DNA from: Kribbella voronezhensis
GTDB lineage: Bacteria; Actinomycetota; Actinomycetes; Propionibacteriales; Kribbellaceae
Reading direction: 5' to 3'
DNA length: 64,000 nucleotides
Assembly (NCBI RefSeq): GCF_004365175.1
Contig: NZ_SOCE01000003.1
Span: 248,001-312,000 of the forward strand
Position numbers and translations under genes: made by a program. The notes beneath the pieces are model-generated. The model searched no databases. It was given only the letters and a program-made list of their open reading frames with translations, and had not been told where the DNA came from. Shown here piece after piece: positions 28,253 through 37,302 of this stretch. Every line of letters begins with the position of its first letter. Positions within the stretch are counted from its first letter, which is position 1.

Positions 28253-29542
28253 TCAGCTCAGCCAGGTCGGGCGGAGGGGGAAGTCCGACGAGGCGTCGTC
28301 GTGGAGTTTGACGGCGAGGATCTGGTGCAGCTGGGTGTTGTTGCGCTCGAAGCCGACCCGGCAGGCGGCCAGGTACAGGCCCCAGATCTTCGCGGTCGCG
28401 AAACCGACCTCCTCGACCGCCTCGTCCCAGTGGGCGACGAGGTTGTCGGACCAGCCGGCCAGCGTGAGGGCGTAGTGCTCGCGCAGGTTCTCCTCGTGCC
28501 GGACCTCGAACCCGGCGTCCTGGGCGTCGGCGATGATCCGGCCGGAGCCGATCAGCTCGCCGTCGGGGAAGATGTAGCGGTCGATGAACGCCCCGGTCGG
28601 CCGGAACCGGTTGTCCGGCCGGGTGATCATGTGGTTCAGCAGCCGCCCGCCCGGACGCAGCCGGTCGAGCAGGAAACCGAAGTACGACGGGTAGTTGCGG
28701 ACGCCGATGTGCTCGGTCAGGCCGATCGAGCTGATCGCGTCGAAGTCGCGCTCGGACACGTCGCGGTAGTCGGAGAACCGCACTTCGGCGAGGTGCTCCA
28801 GCCCTTCGCGCTTGATCGCCTCCTGGGCCCACTCGGCCTGCGCGGCCGACAGGGTCACGCCCAGCGCCTTCACGCCGTACTCGCGGGCCGCGTGCCGGAC
28901 CATGCCGCCCCAGCCGCACCCGACGTCGAGCAGCCGCTGGCCGGCCTTCAGATCGAGTTTCCGCGCGACCAGGTCGTACTTCTCGTACTGCGCCTGCTCG
29001 AGCGTCGCGTCCAGCGTCGGGAAGACGGCGCACGTGTACGTCATCGACGGGCCGAGGATGTACTCGTAGAACTTGTTCGACACGTCGTAGTGGTGGTGGA
29101 TCGCGACCTTGTCCCTGGTCCGCGAGTGCCGCAGGCCTTCGAACGTACGACGCCACTTCGGCAGGTGCTCCTGCGGCGGCGGAGGTGGCGGCTTGAGGTG
29201 ACTCCAGCCCAGCCCGCGAACGATTCGCAGTGCCTCCGCGGGCGAGGGCCGCTGGAAGTGCAGCTCGTTGAGCATCAGCTTCATCAGGTCGTACGGATTG
29301 CCCGGGTGGACGCCGGTGATCTCCAGATCGCCTTGCACATAAGCCCGGACGAGGCCGAGGTCACCCGGTGCGGTGAGCACGTAGGAGAGCCCTCGCTCGG
29401 TGGCCAGGTGCATGTGGACGGGGGAGTCCTCGGGCCCGGTCGAACTGCCGTCGTACGCCGTGAAGCGGAAAGGCAGCCCGGCCGGCGCCACCGCTGTCAG
29501 CGCCGCTGCGATCGAAACCTGCGTCGGAAGTGTTGCCGTCAT
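28253..29542 (-). CDS. tmsB: 10-methyl fatty acid synthesis SAM methyltransferase, TmsB/BfaB-like (cyclopropane synthase family)
   Basis: A 429-residue methyltransferase of the cyclopropane fatty acyl phospholipid synthase family. The SAM site is LLDVGCGWGGMVRHAA, preceded by HHHYDVSNKFYEYILGP, the family signature. In Actinobacteria this enzyme adds a methylene at C10 of oleoyl phospholipid; the partner FAD enzyme reduces it to give tuberculostearic-type acids. The partner lies directly upstream with an ATGA overlap, which favours TmsB over a plain cyclopropane synthase. Confidence 0.88.
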   Translation of the reverse strand: MTATLPTQVSIAAALTAVAPAGLPFRFTAYDGSSTGPEDSPVHMHLATERGLSYVLTAPGDLGLVRAYVQGDLEITGVHPGNPYDLMKLMLNELHFQRPSPAEALRIVRGLGWSHLKPPPPPPQEHLPKWRRTFEGLRHSRTRDKVAIHHHYDVSNKFYEYILGPSMTYTCAVFPTLDATLEQAQYEKYDLVARKLDLKAGQRLLDVGCGWGGMVRHAAREYGVKALGVTLSAAQAEWAQEAIKREGLEHLAEVRFSDYRDVSERDFDAISSIGLTEHIGVRNYPSYFGFLLDRLRPGGRLLNHMITRPDNRFRPTGAFIDRYIFPDGELIGSGRIIADAQDAGFEVRHEENLREHYALTLAGWSDNLVAHWDEAVEEVGFATAKIWGLYLAACRVGFERNNTQLHQILAVKLHDDASSDFPLRPTWLS

Positions 29543-30918
29543 CGACGCGTCACCGCCTTCTCGTAGAGCCCGGTGAGCCGGGCGTCGGGGTCGTAGCGAT
29601 TCTTCACTTCGGTCAGGGCCGGGACGTTGTACAGCCGGTCGAACGTGTCCCGGTCGTAGTAGGCATCGGAGTACAAGGACTTGTGCCCGTCGAAGTCGGC
29701 GACGGCCGCCTCGATCCGCCGGTTCACGTCACCGTCGGCGGCGCCCGGGGCGATCGGCACGGTGCCCCAGAAGCCCACGTTCACGTAGGTCTCGCGGGGC
29801 TTCAACGGGTACAGCGGCCACGACTCGTCGCCGCGCAACCGCAGCGGGCAGAGCCAGACCGGCCGCATCCCCACCTCGGCGTCGAACCAGCGCAGGAAGC
29901 CCGCCAGTTGCGCGGCCGGGATCTCGACGTCCTGGACGACGCGCTCGCGGTCGGGGTTGCCGCGCCGGCGATTGATGCGGGCGGCAACTTGATGGCGGTT
30001 CTCGAACCCGATGATCTTGTGGTAGACGTCGCTGCGCCGCAGTCGTCGCGGCCAAACCCGCCGAAGATAAGGGTTCTGGGCTCCGAACGCGGCCGAGCAC
30101 CAGAACCAGTCGGTGTCCCAGCGCCACAGGTAGTCGTTGGCCGTGAGGAAGTCGGTCGATCGTTGCTGGATCGACTTGTAGAAGATCTCCTGACCGGTGT
30201 AGTCACTGGTTCGTACTGCGGCGTCGCTGTTGCGCCCCAGCGTCAGATAGGCCTCGTCGGGGGAGAAGACGACGCCGTCGACGAAGTGCACCGGCTGGTC
30301 GGCATAGGTGCCGGCGGCAACGATCGACTCGATCGCGGGGCCCAGCTCGTCCAGACCCAGGCGGACATGCCGAAGCGCGACGTACGGGGAGATCGGTTCG
30401 AGTTCGATCCGCAGTCTGGTCGCATAGCCGAGGGAGCCGTAGGAATTGGGGAAGGTGCGGAACAGGTCGGCGTGCTCGCCCTCGGGGCGCGCGGTGACGA
30501 GCTCACCGGAGCCGGTCAGGATGTCGAGCTCCAGCACGGACTCGTGCGGCAGGCCGTTGCGGTACGACGTCGACTCGATCCCGAGGCCGGTGACCGCGCC
30601 ACCGAGCGTGATCGTGCGCAACTGCGGCACGACCAGGGGCATCAGCCCGTGCGGGAGGGTCGCGGCGACCAGGTCTTCGTACGTGCACATGCCCTGCACG
30701 TCCGCCGTGCGGCCGACCGGGTCGACGCTGATCACGCCGGTCAGGCCGGACACGTCGAGACCCGGAGTATCGACCGTCGTGCGCGGGCGGAACAGGTTGG
30801 AGCTGCGCTTGGCCAGCCGGACGGGTTGCCCCGCCGGGATGCGCTGGTAGGACGCTCTCAGCCGTCCTACGGCCTGATCGTGATCGAGGGTAGCGGCCAG
30901 ATCCGATGTCGAAGGCAC
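29539..30918 (-). CDS. tmsA: FAD-binding oxidoreductase for 10-methyl fatty acid synthesis, TmsA/BfaA-like
   Basis: A 459-residue FAD-dependent reductase of the PCMH-type (DHCR24-like) family. FAD-site patterns are GLTGVISVDPVGRTADVQGM and TITLGGAVTGLGIESTS. It is expected to reduce the 10-methylene fatty acid made by the coupled TmsB. I start it at GTG 30918 (MPSTSDLAATLDHDQAVGRL), where similarity to this family should begin; a GTG at 30990 would add 24 basic residues. It is divergent from a hydroxyacid dehydrogenase gene. Confidence 0.86.
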   Translation of the reverse strand: MPSTSDLAATLDHDQAVGRLRASYQRIPAGQPVRLAKRSSNLFRPRTTVDTPGLDVSGLTGVISVDPVGRTADVQGMCTYEDLVAATLPHGLMPLVVPQLRTITLGGAVTGLGIESTSYRNGLPHESVLELDILTGSGELVTARPEGEHADLFRTFPNSYGSLGYATRLRIELEPISPYVALRHVRLGLDELGPAIESIVAAGTYADQPVHFVDGVVFSPDEAYLTLGRNSDAAVRTSDYTGQEIFYKSIQQRSTDFLTANDYLWRWDTDWFWCSAAFGAQNPYLRRVWPRRLRRSDVYHKIIGFENRHQVAARINRRRGNPDRERVVQDVEIPAAQLAGFLRWFDAEVGMRPVWLCPLRLRGDESWPLYPLKPRETYVNVGFWGTVPIAPGAADGDVNRRIEAAVADFDGHKSLYSDAYYDRDTFDRLYNVPALTEVKNRYDPDARLTGLYEKAVTRR

Positions 30919-31061
30919 CGATCCAGAGTACGACCGAAAACGTGCTCCGGCACGGAATTCTCGCCACGTTCGAGTTCCCTTTAGGACCACCCGGTCCAGT
31001 GGTCCTAGCGGCCGGTGGGAGGTGATCGGGATCTGTGCTCCGGTGCGGGTAGGTTCTGGAC

Positions 31062-31994
31062 ATGGCTGATGCGGTGAAGGCGTGGCTGCCGTGGGAAGAC
31101 GCGGACGGTTTCCTCGGTGGCGTGCCGGCGGGATTCGACGTCGAGTACTTCGCGGGAGGGGACCGGCCCCCGTCGCTGGAGTCGGTCGAGTTCTACGTGC
31201 CCAGCTACATGGGCGGCCCGGGACTGGCGGAGATCATCCGGGAGATGCCTGCGTTGAAGGTCGTGCAGACCCAGACGGCCGGGTTCGAGAACTTCCTGCC
31301 GAACCTCGCCGACGGCGTGACCTTGTGCAACGCGCGAGGCGTGCACGACGCCTCCACGGCCGAGCTCGCGGTCGGGCTCATCCTGGCGTCGTACCGGAAC
31401 CTTCCGCGCGCTGTGCGGGATCAGGAGCGCGAGCACTGGCCCTCGTCGTACTCCGAAATGGATGACTCGCTGGCCGATCGGACCGTGCTGATCCTGGGCT
31501 ACGGCTCGATCGGGGAGGCGCTCGAGCGCCGTCTCGCCGGCTTCGAGTGCGAGGTGCTCCGGGTGGCGCGCCGGGCCCGCGAAGGCGTCTTCCCGATCAC
31601 CGACCTGCCGGCGCTGCTGCCGAAGGCTGATGTGGTCGTCCTGCTGACGCCGGCAACGGCGGAGACCCGCGGGCTGGTCGACGAGAAGTTCCTGGCGCAA
31701 CTGAAGGACGGTGCACTGCTCGTCAATGTCGCCCGCGGTGTCGTCGTGAACACGGAGGCGTTGCTGGCCGAGCTGACCTCCGGCCGGATCCGGGCTGCCC
31801 TCGACGTCACCGACCCTGAACCGTTGCCTGCCGGCCATCCGCTGTGGTCTGCTCCGAATGTGCTGGTGAATCCGCATCGCGGCGGCGCCTCGACGGCCTT
31901 CGAGCCGCGGGTCGCCCGGCTGGTCCGAGCCCAGCTGGAGCGTTATGCGAGTGGCGAACCACTCATCAACGTGGTGGCGGGCCCGGCCCGATGA
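31062..31994 (+). CDS. D-isomer-specific 2-hydroxyacid dehydrogenase
   Basis: A 310-residue NAD(P)-dependent dehydrogenase. The Rossmann motif is ILGYGSIG; the catalytic Arg, Glu and His are in NVARGVVV, TDPEPLP and NPHRGG. The substrate is unknown; the protein is distant from SerA in this window and lacks its regulatory domains. ATG 31062. Confidence 0.9.
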   Translation: MADAVKAWLPWEDADGFLGGVPAGFDVEYFAGGDRPPSLESVEFYVPSYMGGPGLAEIIREMPALKVVQTQTAGFENFLPNLADGVTLCNARGVHDASTAELAVGLILASYRNLPRAVRDQEREHWPSSYSEMDDSLADRTVLILGYGSIGEALERRLAGFECEVLRVARRAREGVFPITDLPALLPKADVVVLLTPATAETRGLVDEKFLAQLKDGALLVNVARGVVVNTEALLAELTSGRIRAALDVTDPEPLPAGHPLWSAPNVLVNPHRGGASTAFEPRVARLVRAQLERYASGEPLINVVAGPAR

Positions 31995-32056
31995 AAATTG
32001 TCGGTGGGACCCGCTTGGCTGGCTGAAAGCCGTTCCGGGGTAAAGGGAGGACGACG

Positions 32057-33148
32057 ATGTCCGAGGCTGTGTTGCTGATCGGGACCAAGAAGGGCCTCTG
32101 GGTCGGGCGGAGTGACGCCGCGCGCCGCGAGTGGGTCCTGGAGGGGCCGTCGTTCGAGATGCAGGGCGTCTACTCCGTCGGCATCGACACGCGCGGCGAG
32201 CGACCACGGCTGTTCGCGGGCGGCACGAGTGAGCACTGGGGTCCGGCGGTGTTCCACTCCGACGACCTCGGTCAGACCTGGGCGGAGCCACCGGAGGGTT
32301 CGATCGGCTTTCCTGAGGAAGCGGACGCCTCCCTCGAGCGCGTCTGGCAGATCCAGCCCGGTCCGCCCGGCCAGCCAGAAGTCGTGTACGCCGGTGCGCA
32401 GCCGTCCTCGTTGTGGAGGTCGACCGACGGGGGAGTGACGTTCGAACTGGTCCGCGGCCTATGGGACCACCCGCACCGCAAGGACTGGGGCGCGGGGTTC
32501 GGAGGCCAGGCCGTGCACACCGTGCTGCCGCATCCGACCGAGCCGGACAAGGTCAGCGTCGCCATGTCGACCGGCGGGGTCTACCGGACCGCGGACGGTG
32601 GCGAGACCTGGGAGCCGGCGAACCAGGGCATCAAGGCGTACTTCTTCCCCGACCCGTATCCCGAGTTCGGCCAGTGCGTCCACAAGCTCGCCGCGCACCC
32701 CGACGTACCGGAGCGGATGTTCGCGCAGAACCACCACGGCGTCTACCGGTCCGACGACGGCGGCACGATCTGGAAGTCGATCGCGGACGGTCTCCCGTCG
32801 GACTTCGGCTTCCCGATCGTCGTGCACCCGCACGAGCCGGACACCGTCTACGTCTTCCCGCTGATCGCCGACGGGAACAGGATCCCCACCGACGCGCAGT
32901 GCCGGGTCTATCGCTCGCGCGACGCGGGCTCCACCTGGGAGGCGTTGTCGAACGGGCTGCCCGACGTCCCGTCGTACGCGCCGGTCCTGCGTGATGCGCT
33001 GTGTACCGACCAGGGCGACCCGGCAGGTGTGTACGTCGGCACGCGCGACGGGTGCGTCTATGCGAGCGCGGACGCCGGTGACCACTGGACCGAGGTGGCT
33101 CGCCATCTCCCGGACGTGCTCACCGTCCGCGCGGCGGTTCTCGGCTGA
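32057..33148 (+). CDS. BNR/Asp-box beta-propeller protein (sialidase-like fold)
   Basis: A 363-residue cytoplasmic propeller (no signal peptide) with repeated Asp-box motifs: SDDLGQTW, STDGGVTF, TADGGETW, SDDGGTIW, SRDAGSTW and SADAGDHW. Such folds occur in sialidases and Vps10-type domains, but the sialidase Arg triad and its flanking motifs are not recognisable, so enzymatic activity is doubtful. GGGAGGA lies before ATG 32057. The stop overlaps the start of the CysO-like gene (TGATG), which argues for a joint function. Confidence 0.82.
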   Translation: MSEAVLLIGTKKGLWVGRSDAARREWVLEGPSFEMQGVYSVGIDTRGERPRLFAGGTSEHWGPAVFHSDDLGQTWAEPPEGSIGFPEEADASLERVWQIQPGPPGQPEVVYAGAQPSSLWRSTDGGVTFELVRGLWDHPHRKDWGAGFGGQAVHTVLPHPTEPDKVSVAMSTGGVYRTADGGETWEPANQGIKAYFFPDPYPEFGQCVHKLAAHPDVPERMFAQNHHGVYRSDDGGTIWKSIADGLPSDFGFPIVVHPHEPDTVYVFPLIADGNRIPTDAQCRVYRSRDAGSTWEALSNGLPDVPSYAPVLRDALCTDQGDPAGVYVGTRDGCVYASADAGDHWTEVARHLPDVLTVRAAVLG

Positions 33149-33429
33149 TGAAGGTCGGGGTGCGGCTGCCGACGGTGCTGAGACCGTTCGCGGGCGATGC
33201 GGAGCGGGTCGAGGTCGAGCCGGCGGAGGCGACGGTCGGCGGCGTCTTCGCCACGCTGGAAGGTGATCATCCGGCGCTGCGGCGCCGGCTGGTCGACGAG
33301 CAGGGCGCGCTCCGCCGGCACGTCAACGTCTTCCTCGGCAACGACAACGTCCGCGACCTGAACGGCCTGAGCACACCGCTGTCCGACGGCGACGAACTCC
33401 TCATCCTCCCCAGCGTCGCCGGCGGCTGA
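33148..33429 (+). CDS. MoaD/ThiS/CysO-like sulfur-carrier protein
   Basis: A 93-residue ubiquitin-fold protein ending in the required diglycine (LPSVAGG). The length, the LRPFAG segment, HVNVFLGNDNVR and DGDELLILPSVAGG resemble CysO of Mycobacterium tuberculosis, which carries sulfur as a C-terminal thiocarboxylate for cysteine synthesis by CysM. No cysM, mec or moeZ gene is nearby. It is translationally coupled to the propeller gene. CysO-like is a similarity statement from memory; the partner enzyme is unknown. Confidence 0.85.
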   Translation: MKVGVRLPTVLRPFAGDAERVEVEPAEATVGGVFATLEGDHPALRRRLVDEQGALRRHVNVFLGNDNVRDLNGLSTPLSDGDELLILPSVAGG

Positions 33430-33442
33430 AACCGGGCCGGTG

Positions 33443-33470
33443 GTGACCACGAAGTGGACGGTCATACAGT
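33443..33470 (+). promoter_or_regulatory. Putative ilvD promoter giving a leaderless mRNA
   Basis: GTGACC (33443-33448), a 16-base spacer and TACAGT (33465-33470) form a plausible sigma-70-type promoter. The expected start falls on the ilvD ATG (33478), and no Shine-Dalgarno precedes it. Confidence 0.5.
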
Positions 33471-33477
33471 GAGACAC

Positions 33478-35199
33478 ATGTCCACGAACACCGGTACAGA
33501 CGCTGCGTCGAATCAACGGAAGAACACACCTGACATCAAGCCCAGGAGCCGGACCGTCACCGACGGGCTCGAGGCGACTGCCTCCCGCGGCATGCTTCGG
33601 GCCGTCGGCATGGGTGACGACGACTGGGTCAAGCCGCAGATCGGCGTAGCGTCGAGCTGGAACGAGATCACCCCGTGCAACCTGTCCCTCGACCGGCTCG
33701 CGAAGGCCGTCAAGGACGGCGTGCACGCGGCGAACGGGTACCCGCTGGAGTTCGGCACGATCAGCGTGTCCGACGGCATCTCGATGGGTCACGTCGGCAT
33801 GCACTACTCGCTGGTGAGCCGCGAGATCATCGCCGACTCGGTGGAGACGGTGATGGAGGCCGAGCGCCTCGACGGCTCGGTGCTGCTGGCCGGCTGTGAC
33901 AAGTCGCTGCCCGGCATGCTGATGGCGGCCGCCCGCCTCGACCTGGCGAGTGTCTTCCTGTACGCCGGTTCGATCATGCCGGGCCGGCTCGGGGACAAGG
34001 ACGTCACGATCATCGACGCGTTCGAGGCGGTCGGCGCGTGCGCCCGCGGCCTGATCACCCGCGAGCAGGTCGACGCCGTCGAGCGCGCGATCTGCCCGGG
34101 CGAAGGCGCCTGCGGTGGTATGTACACCGCGAACACGATGGCTTCGGCCGCCGAGGCACTGGGCATGTCGCTGCCCGGCTCGGCCGCGCCGCCCGCGGTG
34201 GACCGCCGCCGCGACGGGTTCGCCCGCAAGTCCGGCGAAGCAGTGGTCAACCTGCTGGCCAAGGGGATCACCGCCCGGCAGATCCTCACCCGCGAGGCGT
34301 TCGAGAACGCGATCGCCGTGGTGATGGCGCTCGGCGGCTCCACCAACGCCGTACTGCACCTGCTCGCGATCGCGCGCGAGGCCGAGGTCGACCTGACCCT
34401 CGACGACTTCAACCGGATCGGCGACAAGGTGCCGCACCTGGGCGACCTGAAGCCGTTCGGCCGGTACGTGATGACGGACGTCGACCGCGTCGGCGGCATC
34501 CCGGTGATCATGCGGGCGCTGCTCGACGCCGGCCTGCTGCACGGCGACTGCCTGACGGTGACCGGCAAGACGATGGCCGAGAACCTGGCCGACATCGCGC
34601 CGCCGGACGTCGACGGCACGATCATCCGGGCGCTGGACAAGCCGATCCACGGCACCGGCGGGATCACGATCCTCAACGGCACGCTGGCGCCGGAGGGTGC
34701 CGTCGTGAAGAGCGCCGGGTTCGACTCCGACGTGTTCGAGGGCACGGCGCGGGTGTTCGACGGCGAGCGGGGCGCGATGGACGCGGTCGAGGACGGTTCG
34801 ATGAAGGCCGGCGACGTCGTGGTGATCCGCTACGAGGGCCCGAAGGGCGGCCCGGGGATGCGCGAGATGCTCGCGGTCACCGGTGCGATCAAGGGCGCCG
34901 GCCTCGGCAAGGACGTCCTGCTCCTCACCGACGGCCGCTTCTCCGGCGGTACGACGGGGTTGTGCGTCGGCCACGTCGCTCCGGAAGCGGTCGACGGCGG
35001 CCCGATCGCGTTCGTCCGCGACGGTGACCGGATCACGCTCGACGTGAAGAACCGGACCCTCGAGCTGCACGTCGAGCCCGAGGAGCTGGAGCGCCGCCGC
35101 GAGGGCTGGACCCCGAAGACGCCGGCGATCACCAAGGGCGTGCTCGGCAAGTACACCCGGCTGGTCCGCTCCGCCTCCGAAGGTGCCGTCTGCATCTGA
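33478..35199 (+). CDS. ilvD: Dihydroxy-acid dehydratase
   Basis: A 573-residue Fe-S dehydratase that makes 2-ketoisovalerate and 2-keto-3-methylvalerate in valine and isoleucine synthesis. Cluster-ligand cysteines are in [19 protein letters not shown] and [14 protein letters not shown], and the C-terminal [18 protein letters not shown] motif is intact. The ATG 33478 is preferred over an in-frame start at 33454. It begins 48 bp after the CysO-like gene and ends in a strong terminator, so it is separate from ilvBNC. Confidence 0.96.
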   Translation: MSTNTGTDAASNQRKNTPDIKPRSRTVTDGLEATASRGMLRAVGMGDDDWVKPQIGVASSWNEITPCNLSLDRLAKAVKDGVHAANGYPLEFGTISVSDGISMGHVGMHYSLVSREIIADSVETVMEAERLDGSVLLAGCDKSLPGMLMAAARLDLASVFLYAGSIMPGRLGDKDVTIIDAFEAVGACARGLITREQVDAVERAICPGEGACGGMYTANTMASAAEALGMSLPGSAAPPAVDRRRDGFARKSGEAVVNLLAKGITARQILTREAFENAIAVVMALGGSTNAVLHLLAIAREAEVDLTLDDFNRIGDKVPHLGDLKPFGRYVMTDVDRVGGIPVIMRALLDAGLLHGDCLTVTGKTMAENLADIAPPDVDGTIIRALDKPIHGTGGITILNGTLAPEGAVVKSAGFDSDVFEGTARVFDGERGAMDAVEDGSMKAGDVVVIRYEGPKGGPGMREMLAVTGAIKGAGLGKDVLLLTDGRFSGGTTGLCVGHVAPEAVDGGPIAFVRDGDRITLDVKNRTLELHVEPEELERRREGWTPKTPAITKGVLGKYTRLVRSASEGAVCI

Positions 35200-35210
35200 G
35201 CATGACCTGA

Positions 35211-35246
35211 CTGCCCCCAGGAGCGTTAGTTCCTGGGGGCAGTTCT
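35211..35246 (+). terminator. Rho-independent terminator after ilvD
   Basis: A perfect 12-base-pair stem (CTGCCCCCAGGA / TCCTGGGGGCAG), 8-base loop, then TTCT, 11 bases after the ilvD stop. Confidence 0.85.
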
Positions 35247-35338
35247 AAACTGATCATTTGTAAGACGGTCGTCTCGCCAAATGAGACACACAGGCGGCAG
35301 GCTTGACCGGATCGAGGGGAGTCGGCAAAGGTGACTGC

Positions 35339-35380
35339 ATGCGATCGATTCTCCTCGTACTTGTGCGGCGCGCCGACTGA
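35339..35380 (+). CDS. Leader peptide of ilvBNC attenuator
   Basis: A 13-codon reading frame encoding MRSILLVLVRRAD, in which six consecutive codons specify Ile, Leu or Val. AAAGGTGA is correctly placed 5-8 bases before the ATG. It lies in the 300-bp untranslated leader of ilvB, just ahead of a hairpin and terminator. Actinobacterial ilvB leaders of this kind are known attenuators. Confidence 0.85.
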   Translation: MRSILLVLVRRAD

Positions 35381-35436
35381 CGCGACCACCGAGTCGAGCG
35401 CGCCCCCTTCAGCCCACCCGGCGGAGGGGGTTTTTT
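35367..35436 (+). promoter_or_regulatory. Transcription attenuator of ilvBNC
   Basis: A 12-base-pair hairpin with one bulged A (35367-35378 with 35392-35404) starts at the end of the leader peptide and overlaps the 5' arm of a terminator hairpin (35403-35410 with 35423-35430, 12-base loop) followed by six T. Ribosome position on the ILLVLV codons could decide which structure forms. The remaining leader, 35247-35338 and 35437-35553, holds no other gene. The exact switching pairs are inferred. Confidence 0.78.
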
Positions 35437-35553
35437 GTTGCATCGGTTGGCTCCTGTGATCCAGGGGCTGGCTGAAAGGCCCCGGGGCCGGGGACGATCG
35501 ATCGCGAAAGCCGCACCGAAAAGATCTACCGTGACAACCAAGGGAAGGCACTC

Positions 35554-37302
35554 ATGAGTGAGCAGCTGACCGGGGCACAGGCTCTGATCCGCGCACTGGA
35601 ACATGCCGGCGTCGACACCGTCTTCGGCATCCCGGGCGGCGCGATCCTCCCGGCGTACGACCCGATGCTCGACTCGACCCAGATCCGCCACATCCTGGTA
35701 CGTCACGAGCAGGGCGCCGGCCACGCCGCGCAGGGCTACGCCTCCGCGACCGGCAAGACCGGCGTCTGTATGGCGACCTCGGGCCCGGGCGCGACCAACC
35801 TGGTGACGCCGATCGCCGACGCGTACATGGACTCGGTGCCGATGGTCGCGATCACCGGCCAGGTCGCCAGCGCGTCGATCGGGACCGACGCCTTCCAGGA
35901 GGCCGACATCCGCGGCATCACGATGCCGATCACCAAGCACAACTTCCTGGTCAACGACCCGAACGAGATCGCCAGCACGATCGCCGAGGCCTTCCACATC
36001 GCCTCCACCGGCCGCCCCGGTCCGGTCCTGGTCGACGTCACCAAGGACGCGATGCAGGCGACCGTCGACTTCCACTGGCCGACCGAGCTGTCGCTGCCGG
36101 GGTACCGGCCGGTCACCCGCCCGCACCCCAAGCAGGTGCGCGAAGCGGCCCGGCTGATCGCCGCGGCGGAGAAGCCGGTCCTGTACGTCGGCGGCGGCGT
36201 GATCCGGGCGAAGGCGAGCGCCGAGCTGAAGCAGCTCGCGGAGCTGCTCGGCATCCCGGTGGTCACCACGCTGATGGCGCGGGGCGCGCTGCCCGACACC
36301 CACGAGCTGCACTTCGGGATGCCGGGCATGCACGGCTCGGTCTCGGCCGTCGGTGCGCTGCAGCGGTCCGATCTGCTGATCTGTCTGGGCGCGCGGTTCG
36401 ACGACCGGGTGACCGGCAAGCTGAGCTCGTTCGCGCCCGAGGCGAAGGTCATCCACGCCGACATCGACCCGGCCGAGATCGGCAAGAACCGGGCCGCGGA
36501 CGTGCCGATCGTGGGGGACTGCAAGGAGGTCATCACCGATCTCATCCAGGCCCTGCAGACGGAGATCGCGAGCAACGGCCGGACCCCGGACTACTCGGCC
36601 TGGCGCGGCCTGCTCGACTCGGTCAAGGCGAAGTACCCGGTCGGGTACGACGAACCGGAGGACGGCAGCCTCTCCCCGCAGTACGTGATCCAGCGGATCG
36701 GCCAGATCGCCGGGCCGGACGCGATCTACACCAGCGGCGTCGGCCAGCACCAGATGTGGGCCGCGCACTACCTGCCGTTCGAGAAGCCGCTGCACTGGCT
36801 GAACTCCGGCGGCCTCGGCACCATGGGGTACTCCGTGCCCGCCGCGATGGGCGCCAAGGTCGCGCGGCCCGACAAGACCGTCTGGGCGATCGACGGCGAC
36901 GGCTGTTTCCAGATGACCAACCAGGAGCTCGTCACCTGCGCGTTGGAGGGCATCCCGATCAAGGTTGCCGTGATCAACAACCAGTCGCTGGGCATGGTCC
37001 GGCAGTGGCAGACGCTGTTCTACGACAAGCGCTACTCCAACACCGACCTGCACTCCGCGCGGATCCCCGACTTCGCCAAGCTGGCCGAGGCGATGGGTGG
37101 CGTGGGGCTGCGGTGCTCGGACAAGGAGTCGGTCGACGCCACCATCGACAAGGCGATGTCGGTCACCGACCAGCCGGTCGTGGTCGACTTCGTGGTCCAC
37201 CGCGACGCGATGGTCTGGCCGATGGTTGCCGCCGGCACCAGTAACGACGACATCCGGATCGCCCGCGACATGGCGCCGAAGTGGGACGGGGAGGAGCTGT
37301 AA
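35554..37302 (+). CDS. ilvB: Acetolactate synthase large subunit
   Basis: A 582-residue thiamine-diphosphate enzyme that condenses pyruvate with pyruvate or 2-ketobutyrate. The activating Glu is in [15 protein letters not shown], and the ThDP/Mg motif runs from [12 protein letters not shown] to VINNQS. GGGAAGG lies 6 bases before ATG 35554. The stop overlaps the ilvN start (TAATG), so both subunits are made together. Confidence 0.97.
   Translation: MSEQLTGAQALIRALEHAGVDTVFGIPGGAILPAYDPMLDSTQIRHILVRHEQGAGHAAQGYASATGKTGVCMATSGPGATNLVTPIADAYMDSVPMVAITGQVASASIGTDAFQEADIRGITMPITKHNFLVNDPNEIASTIAEAFHIASTGRPGPVLVDVTKDAMQATVDFHWPTELSLPGYRPVTRPHPKQVREAARLIAAAEKPVLYVGGGVIRAKASAELKQLAELLGIPVVTTLMARGALPDTHELHFGMPGMHGSVSAVGALQRSDLLICLGARFDDRVTGKLSSFAPEAKVIHADIDPAEIGKNRAADVPIVGDCKEVITDLIQALQTEIASNGRTPDYSAWRGLLDSVKAKYPVGYDEPEDGSLSPQYVIQRIGQIAGPDAIYTSGVGQHQMWAAHYLPFEKPLHWLNSGGLGTMGYSVPAAMGAKVARPDKTVWAIDGDGCFQMTNQELVTCALEGIPIKVAVINNQSLGMVRQWQTLFYDKRYSNTDLHSARIPDFAKLAEAMGGVGLRCSDKESVDATIDKAMSVTDQPVVVDFVVHRDAMVWPMVAAGTSNDDIRIARDMAPKWDGEEL

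Noticed and set aside
31998-32020. Damage-type promoter before the beta-propeller gene (TTGTCGGTG-N8-TTGGCT)
   Set aside because: The upstream element is perfect, but the -10 hexamer lacks the highly conserved A at position two, so I do not call it.
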